A DNA stretch of 64,000 nucleotides from Streptomyces sp. CB01201 (GCF_002803085.1 NZ_NNBJ01000001.1:1-64000); one strand, 5' to 3'. Positions 8,867-21,051 are shown, counted from the first letter of the stretch. The notes: a model not told the origin generated them from the sequence alone. Made by a program: numbers and translations.

Positions 8867-8889
8867 TTGTCAGTGGCGTGAGGCAGCAT
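8867..8889 (+). promoter_or_regulatory. PafBC-type (RecA-NDp) DNA-damage promoter of dinB
   Basis: TTGTCAGTG (8867-8875), 8 bases, then CAGCAT (8884-8889) matches the RecA-independent damage promoter known from mycobacteria (TTGTCRGTG-N8-TAnnnT), with C in place of the first T of the -10. The GTG start of dinB is 7 bases later, so the mRNA is probably leaderless. Two perfect copies occur at 37930 and 38787. Confidence 0.75.
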
Positions 8890-8896
8890 CAGTGAT

Positions 8897-10441
8897 GTGA
8901 GAGCCGCGCCGACCATCCTGCATCTCGACATGGATGCCTTCTTCGCCGCCGCAGAGCAGGCGTCGAAGCCCAGCCTGCGCGGAAAGCCGGTCGTGGTGGG
9001 CGGTCTCGGGCCCCGCGGGGTGGTCTCGACGGCCTCGTACGAGGCGAGACGCTTCGGGGTGCGCTCGGCGATGCCGATGGCGCAGGCCAGGCGGCTCTGT
9101 CCCAACGCGGCCTATCTGGTGCCCCGCTTCCAGCTGTACCGCACCATCAGCGAGCAGGTGATGGAGTTGCTGGGCCGGCTGTCCCCGCTGGTCGAGCCGC
9201 TGAGCCTGGACGAGGCCTTCGTGGACCTGGAGGCCGGTGGCGTGGCCTTCGATTCGGCCGGCGCACGTGCGGCCGGGGAGCGGCTGCGCAGGGACATCAG
9301 GGCGGTCACCGGGCTGAGCGGGTCGGTCGGGCTCGCCGGATCCAAGATGCTCGCCAAGATCGCCTCGGAGGAGGCCAAGCCCGACGGTCTGGTGCTCATA
9401 GAGCCCGGCACCGAGCGCGAGCTCCTCGCGCCGATGTCGGTGCGCATCCTGCCGGGCGTGGGGCCGGCCACGGGGGAGCATCTGCGCCGGGCCGGGATGA
9501 CCACCGTGGCCGACCTCGTCGAGGCGGGTGAGGACGAGCTCGTACGGCTTCTGGGCAAGTCGCACGGCGCCTCGCTGCACCGGATGGCCACGGGGTACGA
9601 CGACCGCCCCGTGGTGGCCGAGCGGGACGCCAAGTCGGTCTCGGTGGAGGACACCTTCGATGTGGACCTGCACGACCGGCTGCGGATCACCATGGAAGTG
9701 GGGCGGCTCGCCGACCGGTGTGTGCAGCGCCTGCGGGCGTCGGGGCACTCGGGCCGCACCATCGTGCTCAAGGTCCGGCGGTACGACTTCTCCACGCTGA
9801 CCCGGTCCGAGACGCTGCGCGGACCCACCGACGACCCCGGCGTGGTCCGGGAGGCGGCCGCACGGCTCCTTGAGGTGGTGGACACCACGGGCGGGGTGCG
9901 TCTGCTCGGTGTCGGCGTCAGCGGGCTCGCCGACTTCACGCAGGAGGACCTGTTCGCGCAGGCCGCGGGGGAGCGGCCCGCGGAGGAGCCGACGGAGCCG
10001 GTGGGAGCAGTGCGGCCGGCAGGGCCGGTGGGTGACGAGGCCGCCCCCGTGGCCGAGGCGGAGCCGCAGCCCCCGGAAGACCCGGCGCAGCGCCGCTGGC
10101 TGGCCGGGCACGACGTACGGCATGCCGAGTACGGGCCCGGCTGGGTGCAGGGCAGCGGCGTCGGGCGGGTCACCGTGCGCTTCGAGACGCCGACGGCGAA
10201 GGGGCCCGGGCGGGTGAGGACCTTCCGGGTGGACGACCCCGGCCTTGAGCCCGCGGAGCCGCTGCCGCTGGTAGAGCCGGCCGATACGGAGGGCGGGGGC
10301 GGGGCCGGAGCGGAGCCGAAGGGGGTGGCGGGGGCCGTGGCCGGGGTGGTGGAGGATCAGGATTCGCCGTTGGCGAGCCGGCCGAAGTCCCGGTCGGAGG
10401 GCGGCGGGCCGGGTTCGGGGGCCGCGATGTCCAGACCGTAG
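8897..10441 (+). CDS. dinB: DNA polymerase IV (Y-family)
   Basis: Translesion polymerase of 514 residues. Catalytic residues are present: Asp11 in LDMDAFF and Asp105/Glu106 in SLDEAF; helix-hairpin-helix and little-finger regions follow to about residue 350. The last 160 residues are an acidic/proline-rich linker and a small extra domain (RRWLAGHDVRHAEYGPGWVQ) found in streptomycete DinB proteins. I see no standard beta-clamp motif at the very end. The gene stands behind a damage-type promoter. Its 3' end overlaps the convergent PRC-barrel gene by 85 bases. Confidence 0.93.
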   Translation: MRAAPTILHLDMDAFFAAAEQASKPSLRGKPVVVGGLGPRGVVSTASYEARRFGVRSAMPMAQARRLCPNAAYLVPRFQLYRTISEQVMELLGRLSPLVEPLSLDEAFVDLEAGGVAFDSAGARAAGERLRRDIRAVTGLSGSVGLAGSKMLAKIASEEAKPDGLVLIEPGTERELLAPMSVRILPGVGPATGEHLRRAGMTTVADLVEAGEDELVRLLGKSHGASLHRMATGYDDRPVVAERDAKSVSVEDTFDVDLHDRLRITMEVGRLADRCVQRLRASGHSGRTIVLKVRRYDFSTLTRSETLRGPTDDPGVVREAAARLLEVVDTTGGVRLLGVGVSGLADFTQEDLFAQAAGERPAEEPTEPVGAVRPAGPVGDEAAPVAEAEPQPPEDPAQRRWLAGHDVRHAEYGPGWVQGSGVGRVTVRFETPTAKGPGRVRTFRVDDPGLEPAEPLPLVEPADTEGGGGAGAEPKGVAGAVAGVVEDQDSPLASRPKSRSEGGGPGSGAAMSRP

Positions 10442-10734
10442 TGGTGGTAGAGCTGGAGCTCCTGTTCCGGCGAGAGATGGCGGCCCACGCCGAAGTCCGG
10501 CGCGTCCTTGATCAGGGCTCGGTCGTAGGGGACGCGGAGCGTCTCGTCGACCAGCGTGCTGGGCTCCAGCGGGACGAAGGCGTCCCGGCTGAACAGCCCG
10601 GTGCGCACCGCGGCCCACTCGGGCGCGCCCGTGGCATCGTCCAGGTAGACCTCGTCCACCGTTCCGATCTTGTGCCCATTGCGGTCGTATGCCTTGCGGC
10701 CGATCAGGCTGCGCGGATCGATATCGGTCTGCAC
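10357..10734 (-). CDS. PRC-barrel domain protein
   Basis: A 125-residue protein with one PRC-barrel (about 8-80: LIGRKAYDRNGHKIGTVDEV) and a Pro/Asp-rich tail. PRC-barrels occur in RNA-processing and photosynthetic assembly proteins; here no specific role can be given. I chose GTG 10734, which has GGAGGGA 5 bases upstream, over the ATG at 10755. It is convergent with and overlaps dinB. Confidence 0.8.
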   Translation of the reverse strand: MQTDIDPRSLIGRKAYDRNGHKIGTVDEVYLDDATGAPEWAAVRTGLFSRDAFVPLEPSTLVDETLRVPYDRALIKDAPDFGVGRHLSPEQELQLYHHYGLDIAAPEPGPPPSDRDFGRLANGES

Positions 10735-10877
10735 GGTCCCTCCAATTGGTCGCAACTGGTTACAACTGCTCCATAAGCACTACGAAAGTGCACATCCCGG
10801 GTGTTGGCCACTTGAGCAGGTGAACAAAGAATCGAGCTCGGGCCTCGCTGGTAGGCTGGCAGGCGGCTGCTGACCCC

Positions 10878-11112
10878 GTGCGGGAGAGTCCTTCGAAGAG
10901 CTCACCGAGTTCTCGGCGGACGCCGAAGGAGCAAATCCTCCCCGGAATCTCTCAGGCCCACGGACCGCACGGACGAGGTCACTCTGGAAAGCAGGACGGG
11001 GGACGTACGGGCACTTCGGCCCGGGCGGAACCTTTCCTCACCGACGGTGAAAACCGGGTCGCCGCCGTGCGCCCCCGGTGAAGCTCTCAGGTTGAGATGA
11101 CAGAGGGGGAGG
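10878..11112 (+). promoter_or_regulatory. Tandem glycine riboswitch
   Basis: Two glycine aptamers in series precede gcvP. The first (about 10878-10992) has GGGAGAG, GCCGAAGGAGCAA, CTCTCAGGC and the closing ACTCTGGAAAGC; the second (about 11018-11112) has GGTGAA, GCTCTCAGGTTGAGATGACA and AGAGGGG. The arrangement is the classical cooperative riboswitch that turns on glycine cleavage when glycine is abundant. About 60 bases separate its end from the gcvP start. The promoter must lie between 10740 and 10878. Confidence 0.92.
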
Positions 11113-11172
11113 CCGTCCGGGTACCCGCGCCGTGGTGCCCCTCGCAGGTCGTGCGACCAGGAGGCCTCCGTA

Positions 11173-14058
<2,886 letters not shown>

Positions 14059-14071
14059 CCCACGCATGCGT

Positions 14072-14109
14072 AAGGGCCGGTTCGGGGTGTGCTCCCCGGG
14101 CCGGCCCTT
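14072..14109 (+). terminator. gcvP terminator
   Basis: AAGGGCCGG (14072-14080) pairs with CCGGCCCTT (14101-14109), with an inner CGGGG/CCCCG pair, followed by TGTGTTGT. It lies 14 bases after the gcvP stop. Confidence 0.75.
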
Positions 14110-14174
14110 GTGTTGTCCGTACCGGACGTGTCCGCTGGGGACCGGTCCGTACGGGACTGCCCGTACGAGGCCGC

Positions 14175-14381
14175 CTAGGCGGCCGTCGCCACCTGTTCCG
14201 CCGTGAGCGGCCGGTGCGGGGCGATGATCTGCCCGTCCGGCAGCAGCTCACCGGTGTCCTCGAAGAGCAGGACACCGTTGCACAGCAGGCTCCAGCCCTG
14301 CTCCGGGTGGTGTGCCACGGGCTGCGCGGCTTCCCGGTCGGCGGAGAAGGCTGTCGGACAGGCTGGCTTGTGCTGGCACAT
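14175..14381 (-). CDS. DUF5999 family small protein
   Basis: A 68-residue protein starting MCQHKPACP and carrying the conserved HHPEQGWSLLCNGVLLFEDT stretch. The family is restricted to actinomycetes and has no known function; three cysteines (2, 8 and about 33) invite a metal-binding guess but no more. An in-frame ATG at 14438 would add 19 residues that look non-coding, so I use 14381. The 332 bases upstream (14382-14713) hold its promoter region and the hairpin at 14655. Confidence 0.78.
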   Translation of the reverse strand: MCQHKPACPTAFSADREAAQPVAHHPEQGWSLLCNGVLLFEDTGELLPDGQIIAPHRPLTAEQVATAA

Positions 14382-14654
14382 GGATGCGTTCTTTCGCTGC
14401 GTCGTGGTGAGTGTGCTGCGGCTCGATGCGTTGTTCATGGCCGCCCCCCGTAGTAAGTCGGTCGGTCCGATCCCAGTGTTGCCCCACGGGCGTCAATCCG
14501 CAGGGATTTCGCGGCAGCGCTTCCTACTGCTTAATGACGTATCACCCGTGCGGACGGTTCAGCTCAACTGGCCTGTCTTTTCGGGTGGTTCGGGGTGGCC
14601 CGGCCGGGCTAGCCCGTATGGCGCAGGCGGCGCGTACGCAGCATAGACACACGA

Positions 14655-14683
14655 TGCCCCGCGACCACACCGGTCGCGGGGCA
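14655..14683. terminator. Hairpin between the DUF5999 and hypothetical genes
   Basis: TGCCCCGCGACC (14655-14666) pairs with GGTCGCGGGGCA (14672-14683). The T-rich side (CTTTCTTTT) is on the + strand, but the only gene ending here is the minus-strand one at 14714, so it may work as a U-less terminator for that gene. Confidence 0.6.
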
Positions 14684-14713
14684 CTTTCTTTTCCGGGGCG
14701 GCGGCCGGAGGTG

Positions 14714-15301
14714 TCAGACGGGCTGGCCGAGCAGTCGGGCGGGGGCCAGGCGCAGGGTGAGTACCGGAAGCAGTTCGCTGACGCGCAGCGGGCGGTGCGC
14801 GCAGATGCCGGGCGGGGCGGGTGCAAGCGGCACCAGGAGGTCGTGCGGGGCCGGCGTGCCCGATGCGCCGTCGGCGCTCGCGTCCGTGTGCAGCCACAGC
14901 GTGAGCATGTACAGCTCAGGGACCGAGAGCAGCCGGGGCTGGTAGTGCGTGGTCAGCTGCTCGGCCTGGCGCAGGGCGCGCTGGGTCGAGGTGATGTAGG
15001 GGCCTTCGAAGAAGTGCGAGAAGGCCCAGCCGTCGGGGGTGAGGCGGGTGTCCGCTGCGGCGACCGGATGCTCGGGGTCGCTGATCAGGAAGCGCCAGCC
15101 GGCCAGGTGCGTGTGCGGGGTCCGGCCGCCCGGGGTGATCCCGTCCAGGACGTGGAGCGGGAGCGGCAGTTCGGGAGTGAGCGGACCTTCGGTGGAGCGG
15201 AGGGCCGGGGTGCGGGCCTCGCGTACGGCGGTGGGGGAACCGAGTGCCGCGAGGACGCTGCGCAGGGCGGGCGCGGGGGCCGGGGGGACATGCAGCGGCA
15301 T
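14714..15301 (-). CDS. Conserved hypothetical protein
   Basis: A 195-residue protein that I do not recognise. It is hydrophilic, with no signal peptide, and contains a stretch TPHTHLAGWRFLISDPEHPV and an acidic/aromatic WAFSHFFEGPYI segment. Codon third positions are strongly G/C, so it is a real gene. GAGAGGCG stands 9 bases before ATG 15301; the longer frame to 15445 runs into non-coding sequence. It is divergent from the ligase-like gene across a 489-base gap. Confidence 0.65.
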   Translation of the reverse strand: MPLHVPPAPAPALRSVLAALGSPTAVREARTPALRSTEGPLTPELPLPLHVLDGITPGGRTPHTHLAGWRFLISDPEHPVAAADTRLTPDGWAFSHFFEGPYITSTQRALRQAEQLTTHYQPRLLSVPELYMLTLWLHTDASADGASGTPAPHDLLVPLAPAPPGICAHRPLRVSELLPVLTLRLAPARLLGQPV

Positions 15302-15790
15302 GGTGGGTCGCCTCTCACTTCGGGAGACACGGTGATGCGGGGGCAGTGCGGACGGCGCTGTCTGCGGTGCGGGGTCAGAGGGGGGCCGACGATGGATGGC
15401 CGGGGGCGCCAACTCTCTGCCTCGTTTGCAGAGTTTATACGACACGTGTTCACGCAGTGTTTCAGCTAGCTGTCGTCGATATTGCCCGCAAGTCGGTATC
15501 CGGTCCTCCTGGGCAGGCGTTTCACCCGGGGAAATGCCCGGTGCGAGGTCCCGACCTGGAAACCTTTACCGCCGGTGGTCGGCCGATTCTCGTCGGCGTT
15601 TTTCACCATTGACGAGTGGGCGGTAACTGCACGTTGCCGTATGCCCGCTGAATGTGCCGGAGGCCCCAGGCGCCGACGCTACTCCATCGGCACTGCGCGC
15701 GCAGGCGTTATGGATCAGTCAGTCTGGGCATTATCGACCAAGACGCGAGCGGCCGGTGTCCCGGCCGCCGATTCGAGGAGGGACCCTTCG
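15302..15790. other. 489-base divergent intergenic region
   Basis: The region between the hypothetical protein and the ligase-like gene is less G+C-rich around 15405-15480. It holds an inverted repeat CTCTGC/GCAGAG at about 15414-15432, the palindrome ACACGTGT next to it, and AGCTAGCT at about 15466-15473, so it probably carries the divergent promoters. I see no RNA gene or open frame with coding bias in it. Confidence 0.45.
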
Positions 15791-17311
15791 ATGGGGGAGA
15801 AGGTCGTGGCAGGCGGATTCGACCTGTCCGATCGGCACCGCTACCGGGACAAGCTTCAGCAGTGCCTGGAGGGGCTCGGGAAGCTGCTGGCCCAGAAGCG
15901 GTTCGACCGTCCCAGGAACTTGATGGGGCTGGAGCTGGAACTGAATCTCGCGGGTCCCGACGGCATGCCCCGCATGATGAATGGCGAGGTGCTGGAGCGG
16001 ATCGCGAGCCGGGATTTCCAGACCGAACTGGGAATGTTCAACCTGGAAGTGAACATCGCGCCCCACCGGCTCGGCGGCCGGGTTTTCGACCAGCTCGCCG
16101 AGGAGCTGCGCACCGGGCTCGGGTATGCCGATCGGAAGGCCGCCGAGGTCGACGCGGGCATCCTCATGATCGGAATTCTGCCGACCCTGACGCAGGACGA
16201 TCTCGTCTCCGGAAATCTCTCCGACGTCGACCGCTACCAGTTGCTGAACGATCAGATAGTGGCCGCTCGCGGGGAGGATTTCACCCTCGACATCCAAGGG
16301 GTGGAACGGCTCGTCTGCACGTCGGCGTCGATCACCCCCGAAGCCGCCTGCACCTCCGTGCAGTTGCACCTACAGGTGACGCCCGCGCGCTTCGCCGCGG
16401 TGTGGAACGCGGCCCAGGCCGTCGCGGCCGTGCAGATCGCGGTCGGTGCCAACGCGCCCTTCCTGTTCGGGCGCGAGCTGTGGCGCGAGTCCCGGCCGCC
16501 CCTGTTCGAGCAGGCCACCGACACCAGGCCGGCCGAGCTGCGCGCCCAGGGAGTGCGCCCGCGCACCTGGTTCGGGGAGCGCTGGGTGTCGTCCGCCTAT
16601 GAACTCTTCGAGGAGAACCTGCGGTTCTTCCCACCGCTGCTGCCCATCTGCGACGAGGAGGAGCCGCTGCGCGTCATCGCCGACGGCGGCGTGCCGGGCC
16701 TGAAGGAACTCGTGCTGCACAACGGCACGATCTACCGCTGGAACCGCCCGGTGTACGGGATCGCCGACGGCGTGCCGCACCTCCGCGTGGAGAACCGGGT
16801 GCTGCCGGCCGGGCCGACCGTCGCGGACGTGCTCGCCAACGCGGCCTTCTACTACGGCCTGGTGCGCGCCCTCGCGGAGGAGCAGCGCCCGGTATGGACG
16901 CGGCTGCCCTTCGAGTCGGCGGCCTCCAACTTCGACGCCGCCTGCCGCTACGGCATCGACGCCGAACTGCTGTGGCCGGCGCCGCGGCGCGGCGGCGGAG
17001 TGACCCGAGTGCCCGCGATCAAGCTCGTACGCGAGGAGCTGCTGCCGCTCGCGGCGGCCGGGCTCGACGCGTGGGGCATCGAGGCCGCCGACCGGGACCA
17101 CTACCTCGGCATCATCGAGGAGCGCTGCCGCCGCCGGGTCAACGGGGCGTCCTGGCAGGTCGACACCTACCACCGGGCGCTGGCGGCGGGCCTGGGCCGG
17201 GAGGCCGCGCTGGCCGCCACCACCCGGCGCTATCGGGAGCTGATGCTGGAGGGCGAGCCCGTGCACACCTGGACGACGGGCTTCCCGGGGCCCGAGGCAC
17301 GCCGCCGCTAG
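15791..17311 (+). CDS. Glutamate-cysteine ligase family (GCS2-like) protein
   Basis: A 506-residue protein with the carboxylate-amine ligase fold: an early GLELELN metal-binding motif (Glu residues about 43-47), NLEVNIAPHRL, and a late HNGTIYRWNRPVYG region. Members ligate amino acids through an acyl phosphate, but the substrate of this large actinobacterial subgroup is unknown; streptomycetes make mycothiol, not glutathione. I chose ATG 15791, which has GAGGAGGGA just upstream; earlier in-frame starts lack coding bias. Confidence 0.8.
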   Translation: MGEKVVAGGFDLSDRHRYRDKLQQCLEGLGKLLAQKRFDRPRNLMGLELELNLAGPDGMPRMMNGEVLERIASRDFQTELGMFNLEVNIAPHRLGGRVFDQLAEELRTGLGYADRKAAEVDAGILMIGILPTLTQDDLVSGNLSDVDRYQLLNDQIVAARGEDFTLDIQGVERLVCTSASITPEAACTSVQLHLQVTPARFAAVWNAAQAVAAVQIAVGANAPFLFGRELWRESRPPLFEQATDTRPAELRAQGVRPRTWFGERWVSSAYELFEENLRFFPPLLPICDEEEPLRVIADGGVPGLKELVLHNGTIYRWNRPVYGIADGVPHLRVENRVLPAGPTVADVLANAAFYYGLVRALAEEQRPVWTRLPFESAASNFDAACRYGIDAELLWPAPRRGGGVTRVPAIKLVREELLPLAAAGLDAWGIEAADRDHYLGIIEERCRRRVNGASWQVDTYHRALAAGLGREAALAATTRRYRELMLEGEPVHTWTTGFPGPEARRR

Positions 17312-17366
17312 CGGAGGTGCTGGGCCTGGCGCACGGCGCGGGCCCGGTGTGGCCGGGTGCCTGGCG

Positions 17367-19166
17367 TCAGCCGTGGTGCTGGGCCTGGCCGAGGGCCATG
17401 ATCGCCTGGAGGATCACGGCCTGGATGTCGGCGGGGTCGGTCACCTGGTAACCGACGCCGCCGGTCGCCCTGGCGATCTCCCGCACCTCGTCCGCGTCGG
17501 CCTGCGGGCCGACCGCGATGGCGATCAGCGGCACCGGCTTCGACGGGTCGGTGAGCTTCTGCAACTGCGCGACGAGGTCGGCCCGCGAGATGCTGCCCGG
17601 GTCCTCGTTGGCGCCGTCGGTCAGCAGCACCACCGCGTTGAACTTGCCGCTCGCGTACGTCGAGGTCGCCTCCTTGTACGCGGCGAGCGTCGTGTCGAAC
17701 AGACCGGTCGCACCGTCCGGCACGGGTCGCAGCGCGGCGAACGCGGCGGACAGTTTGTCGCGCTGGGTGCGGCCGCCGGGGGACGGGTCGCCGAGCCGGG
17801 CCGTGGGCACCAGACGGCGGTAGTCGCGCGAGCCGTCCAGGTGGGTCGCGAAGTCCCACAGACCGATCTCGTCCTCGGCGGTGAACTGCGCGAGCGCCTG
17901 GAGCAGTGAGGCCTTGGTGACGTCCATCCGGGAGCGGCCGCCCGACCCGGGCACCGTGGCCGCCATCGAACCCGAGGCGTCCACGACCGTCGTGAGGCGC
18001 GCGCTCTGCACGGTGATGGTCCACATCCCCAGCGCGTCCTGGAGTTCCTGTGCCGAGGGCGGGTCGGCGCTGGCACTCGCGTACGGCTGCGGGGAACTGC
18101 CGCCGGCGGCCGAGGGGAGGGCATCGGCGACGGGCTGGCCCGGCGCCCGGAACCCGCGAGCCGCCAGGACGCGGGCGGACTCGGAGTCCCCGAGCAGCGT
18201 CAGGAACCGCATCGCCGCCCGACTCTCGTCGGTGCTCATGCCCGACTCGCGCACCATCGTGTACGGGTAGTCCAGCTGCGGGGCGCCGTCCTTGGGGTAG
18301 AAGAGCCGCACCCCTTGGTCCGCACCCTGCGCGTGGTGGCCCGCGTTGTAGGCGAACGCCGCCTGCTCGGACAGGACCACGGCCCCGCTGGTGTGTGAAC
18401 TGCTGTTCCCCTTGCGGGAGTTGGCGGTGTCCAGGGCGCCCAGGGTGCCCGGCACTTGTCCGTCGCCGTCGGAGACCCGCTGCGAGAGCACCTTCGCGAG
18501 CGCCGCGGTCCGGGTGCCGGCCTCCGCGCCCCGGCCCGCCGACTTGCCGATGCAGCTCAGCGCGAGCAGGCCCGTGGCGCTGTGCGCCGGGTCGGCCGCA
18601 CCGAGGCGCACCTTGTCGTCACCGGCGGTGGCCGTCGCCAACTCGGCCCAGGTGTACGTCTTCTGCGGCCAGCCGAGCGCCTTTGCGGACGCGGGCACCA
18701 CGCCGAGGGCGACGGGGGAGTCCGCGACATGGCCCGCGGTGACGACGGTGGCCGAGCCCGCGGCGTCCTTCGCCCGGTCCACCCACATCGAGGCGTCGGG
18801 TATCCACACCGCGAAGTCGGGTCGGGAGCGGGAGGTGAAGGAGGCGGCCACCTTGTACGAGTCGCGGGCGGTCACCCGGACGTCCATGCAGGAGCCGTCC
18901 GAGGTGATCTTCTGCTCGCGGGCCCGCTCGGCCACGGCCGCGACGGCGGGCGCCACATCGGGCGAGGCGACCAGATCCAGTCGTACGGCGGTGGCGGCGC
19001 AGGAGCGGCCGAAGGAGAGCAGCCCACGCTGCACGGCGACGGCGGTCCCCCCGGCCACGGCGAGGACGAGCGCGGTGGCCAGGGCCACCGTCCGCCGTCG
19101 GGCGGATGCCGGGGCGGACCCGGTGCTCCCGTGCGCGGCATCGTCGGGCAAGCTGTGACGTCCCAT
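17367..19166 (-). CDS. Membrane-anchored solute-binding and VWA domain protein
   Basis: A 599-residue protein: an N-terminal transmembrane anchor (about 24-44), an extracytoplasmic type-2 periplasmic-binding-like domain (about 50-360), and a C-terminal von Willebrand A domain with an intact MIDAS start (DASGSM) and the later TDGANED. Such proteins probably bind metal or ligand outside the cell; the partner is unknown. GGAGGGG lies before ATG 19166. It ends close to, and convergent with, the ligase-like gene. Confidence 0.82.
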   Translation of the reverse strand: MGRHSLPDDAAHGSTGSAPASARRRTVALATALVLAVAGGTAVAVQRGLLSFGRSCAATAVRLDLVASPDVAPAVAAVAERAREQKITSDGSCMDVRVTARDSYKVAASFTSRSRPDFAVWIPDASMWVDRAKDAAGSATVVTAGHVADSPVALGVVPASAKALGWPQKTYTWAELATATAGDDKVRLGAADPAHSATGLLALSCIGKSAGRGAEAGTRTAALAKVLSQRVSDGDGQVPGTLGALDTANSRKGNSSSHTSGAVVLSEQAAFAYNAGHHAQGADQGVRLFYPKDGAPQLDYPYTMVRESGMSTDESRAAMRFLTLLGDSESARVLAARGFRAPGQPVADALPSAAGGSSPQPYASASADPPSAQELQDALGMWTITVQSARLTTVVDASGSMAATVPGSGGRSRMDVTKASLLQALAQFTAEDEIGLWDFATHLDGSRDYRRLVPTARLGDPSPGGRTQRDKLSAAFAALRPVPDGATGLFDTTLAAYKEATSTYASGKFNAVVLLTDGANEDPGSISRADLVAQLQKLTDPSKPVPLIAIAVGPQADADEVREIARATGGVGYQVTDPADIQAVILQAIMALGQAQHHG

Positions 19167-19330
19167 GGCGGTGGTGCCCCTCCTTGAATCCGAACAAGGA
19201 AAAAGGGGGACCCGCACCCTCGTAATGGCGCCCGTCCCCCGGCCTGTCGCGCGCGATCTTCATAATTTCTTTCGAGACCCTAGCGGGGCGGTGGCGGGGA
19301 TGGAACGGGATTCGTCAACTGGAGGCAGGT

Positions 19331-20134
19331 GTGCAGGTGGAGGCCGGGCGCGTGGCTGATTCTCTTCCCGACGAGGGGACTTCACCGCGAATCCTGCGGT
19401 CCGAGACCGTGCTCGTGCTGGCGCTCTCGCTGGGTGCGAGCGGAGTGTCGGCGCTGATCAGCTTCATCGGATCGCTCACCAAACCGGGCGGGCTCAAGCA
19501 CCAGGCGGCCAACCTCAACACCTCGTACGCCCCCGGGAGGCCGTGGCTCGATCTCGCCTGGCAGCTCTTCGGCATCGCGACGGCGCTCGTGCCGGTCGCG
19601 CTCGTGGCCCATCTGCTGCTGCGCGAACGTACCGGCGGCCTGCGGGTGATCGGCTTCGACCGGACCCGGCCGTGGCCGGACCTGGGCCGCGGGGTGCTCA
19701 TCGCGGCCGGGATCGGCAGCGCGGGGCTCGCCTTCTACCTGGTGGCCCGTGCGGTGGGCGGCAATCTGACGGTGGTCCCCGAGTCGCTGCCCGGCGTGTG
19801 GTGGAAGTACCCGGTGCTGATTCTGTCGGCGTTCCAGAACGCGGTGCTCGAAGAGGTCATCGTCGTGGGGTATCTGCTGCGCAGACTCGGCCAGTTGGGG
19901 TGGACCCCGATGGCCGCGCTCGTCGCCAGCTCCGTGCTGCGCGGCTCGTACCACCTCTACCAGGGCATCGGCGGTTTCCTCGGCAACATGGTGATGGGCG
20001 TGGTCTTCGTGCTGCTCTACCGGCGCTGGCAGCGGGTCGGCCCGCTCGTCGTCGCCCATGCGCTGCTCGACATCGGTGCCTTCGTCGGATACGCGCTGCT
20101 CGCGGGGAAGGTGAGCTGGCTGCCGACGATGTGA
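19331..20134 (+). CDS. CPBP-family intramembrane metalloprotease
   Basis: A 267-residue protein with about seven to eight hydrophobic segments and the Abi/CAAX signature: the EE pair in NAVLEEVIVVGYLLRR, then SSVLRGSYHLYQG and VVAHALLDIGAF supplying arginine and histidines. Members cleave prenylated or membrane proteins or act in bacteriocin immunity; the substrate here is unknown. GGAGG stands 7-10 bases before GTG 19331. Confidence 0.85.
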   Translation: MQVEAGRVADSLPDEGTSPRILRSETVLVLALSLGASGVSALISFIGSLTKPGGLKHQAANLNTSYAPGRPWLDLAWQLFGIATALVPVALVAHLLLRERTGGLRVIGFDRTRPWPDLGRGVLIAAGIGSAGLAFYLVARAVGGNLTVVPESLPGVWWKYPVLILSAFQNAVLEEVIVVGYLLRRLGQLGWTPMAALVASSVLRGSYHLYQGIGGFLGNMVMGVVFVLLYRRWQRVGPLVVAHALLDIGAFVGYALLAGKVSWLPTM

Positions 20135-20139
20135 GCCGG

Positions 20140-20183
20140 CCGGGGCGGGGCGGGGCGGGGCGTGACGGGGCGGGGCGTGACGG
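20140..20183. repeat. G-rich tandem repeat
   Basis: Immediately after the CPBP stop codon, GGGGC units are repeated, with the longer unit GGGGCGGGGCGTGAC present twice. Runs of four G separated by single C could form a G-quadruplex on the + strand. Confidence 0.8.
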
Positions 20184-20238
20184 GTAAGGGGCGTACGGCT
20201 ATTGCCTGCGCCCCTTACCTCGCTACGGCGTGCCCCCC

Positions 20239-21051
20239 TCAAGGCGCGGTCAGCAGCTCGCCGTCGATCACCGTCACCGCGCGGCCCGTGAGCAGGGTGC
20301 GCTCGCCGTGCAGCGCCGTGCGGACGAGGCCCGAGCGGGCCGAGGCCTGGAGGCCGGTCAGTTCGGCACGGCCCAGGCGCGCGGACCAGAACGGGGCGAG
20401 AGCGGTATGGGCGCTGCCCGTCACCGGGTCCTCGTCGACGCCGACGTTGGGGAAGAAGCAGCGAGAGACGTAGTCGTAGCCGGTGTCCGGGCCGGCTGCG
20501 GCCGTCGTGATGATGCCGCGCCCGGAGTGCCGCCCGAGCGCCCGCAGGTCCGGGGCGAGGCCGCGCACGGCCGCCTCGTCGGACAGCTCCACCAGGAGGT
20601 CGCCGATATGGGCCGAGGTGCCGTGGACGGAGCGGACCGGGGCGCCGAGCGCCTCGGCGAGGCCGGCCGGGACCGGCTCCTCGACCAGCTCCGAGGTGGG
20701 GAAGTCCAGGGTGATCGTGCCGTCCTCGGCGGCGGTCGCGGTGAGGATGCCGCAGCGCGCGGCGAAGCGGACCGTCCCGGTCGCCGCCCCCGTGGAGTGC
20801 AGGACGTGCGCGGTCGCCAGGGTGGCGTGGCCGCACATGTCGACCTCGGTGGCCGGGGTGAACCAGCGCAGCGCCCAGTCCGCGTCGCCGCCCGGCGGCA
20901 GCGGATGCGCGAAGGCGGTCTCGGCGTGGTTGACCTCGCGTGCCACGTCCTGGAGCCACGCGTCGGCCGGGAAGGCGTCGAGGAGCAGCACACCGGCGGG
21001 GTTGCCGGCGAACGGGCGGTCGGTGAAGGCGTCGACGATTCGGATGCGCAT
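20239..21051 (-). CDS. PhzF-family isomerase/epimerase
   Basis: A 270-residue protein with the two-lobed PhzF fold. The N-terminal VDAFTDRPFAGNPAGV and the catalytic Glu in NHAETAF are intact, as are DMCGHATLATAHVL and VTGSAHTALAPFW. Members isomerise phenazine precursors or act on other small acids; no phenazine genes are nearby. ATG 21051 has TACGGT 6 bases upstream and no ribosome site, so it looks leaderless. Confidence 0.88.
   Translation of the reverse strand: MRIRIVDAFTDRPFAGNPAGVLLLDAFPADAWLQDVAREVNHAETAFAHPLPPGGDADWALRWFTPATEVDMCGHATLATAHVLHSTGAATGTVRFAARCGILTATAAEDGTITLDFPTSELVEEPVPAGLAEALGAPVRSVHGTSAHIGDLLVELSDEAAVRGLAPDLRALGRHSGRGIITTAAAGPDTGYDYVSRCFFPNVGVDEDPVTGSAHTALAPFWSARLGRAELTGLQASARSGLVRTALHGERTLLTGRAVTVIDGELLTAP

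Noticed and set aside
8897..10441. LexA/SOS box before dinB
   Set aside because: I saw no CGAAC-N4-GTTCG type site; the RecA-independent motif explains damage control better.
15482..15790. Longer N-terminus for the glutamate-cysteine-ligase-like protein
   Set aside because: The extension lacks coding bias and a ribosome site; ATG 15791 has a strong GAGGAGGGA site.
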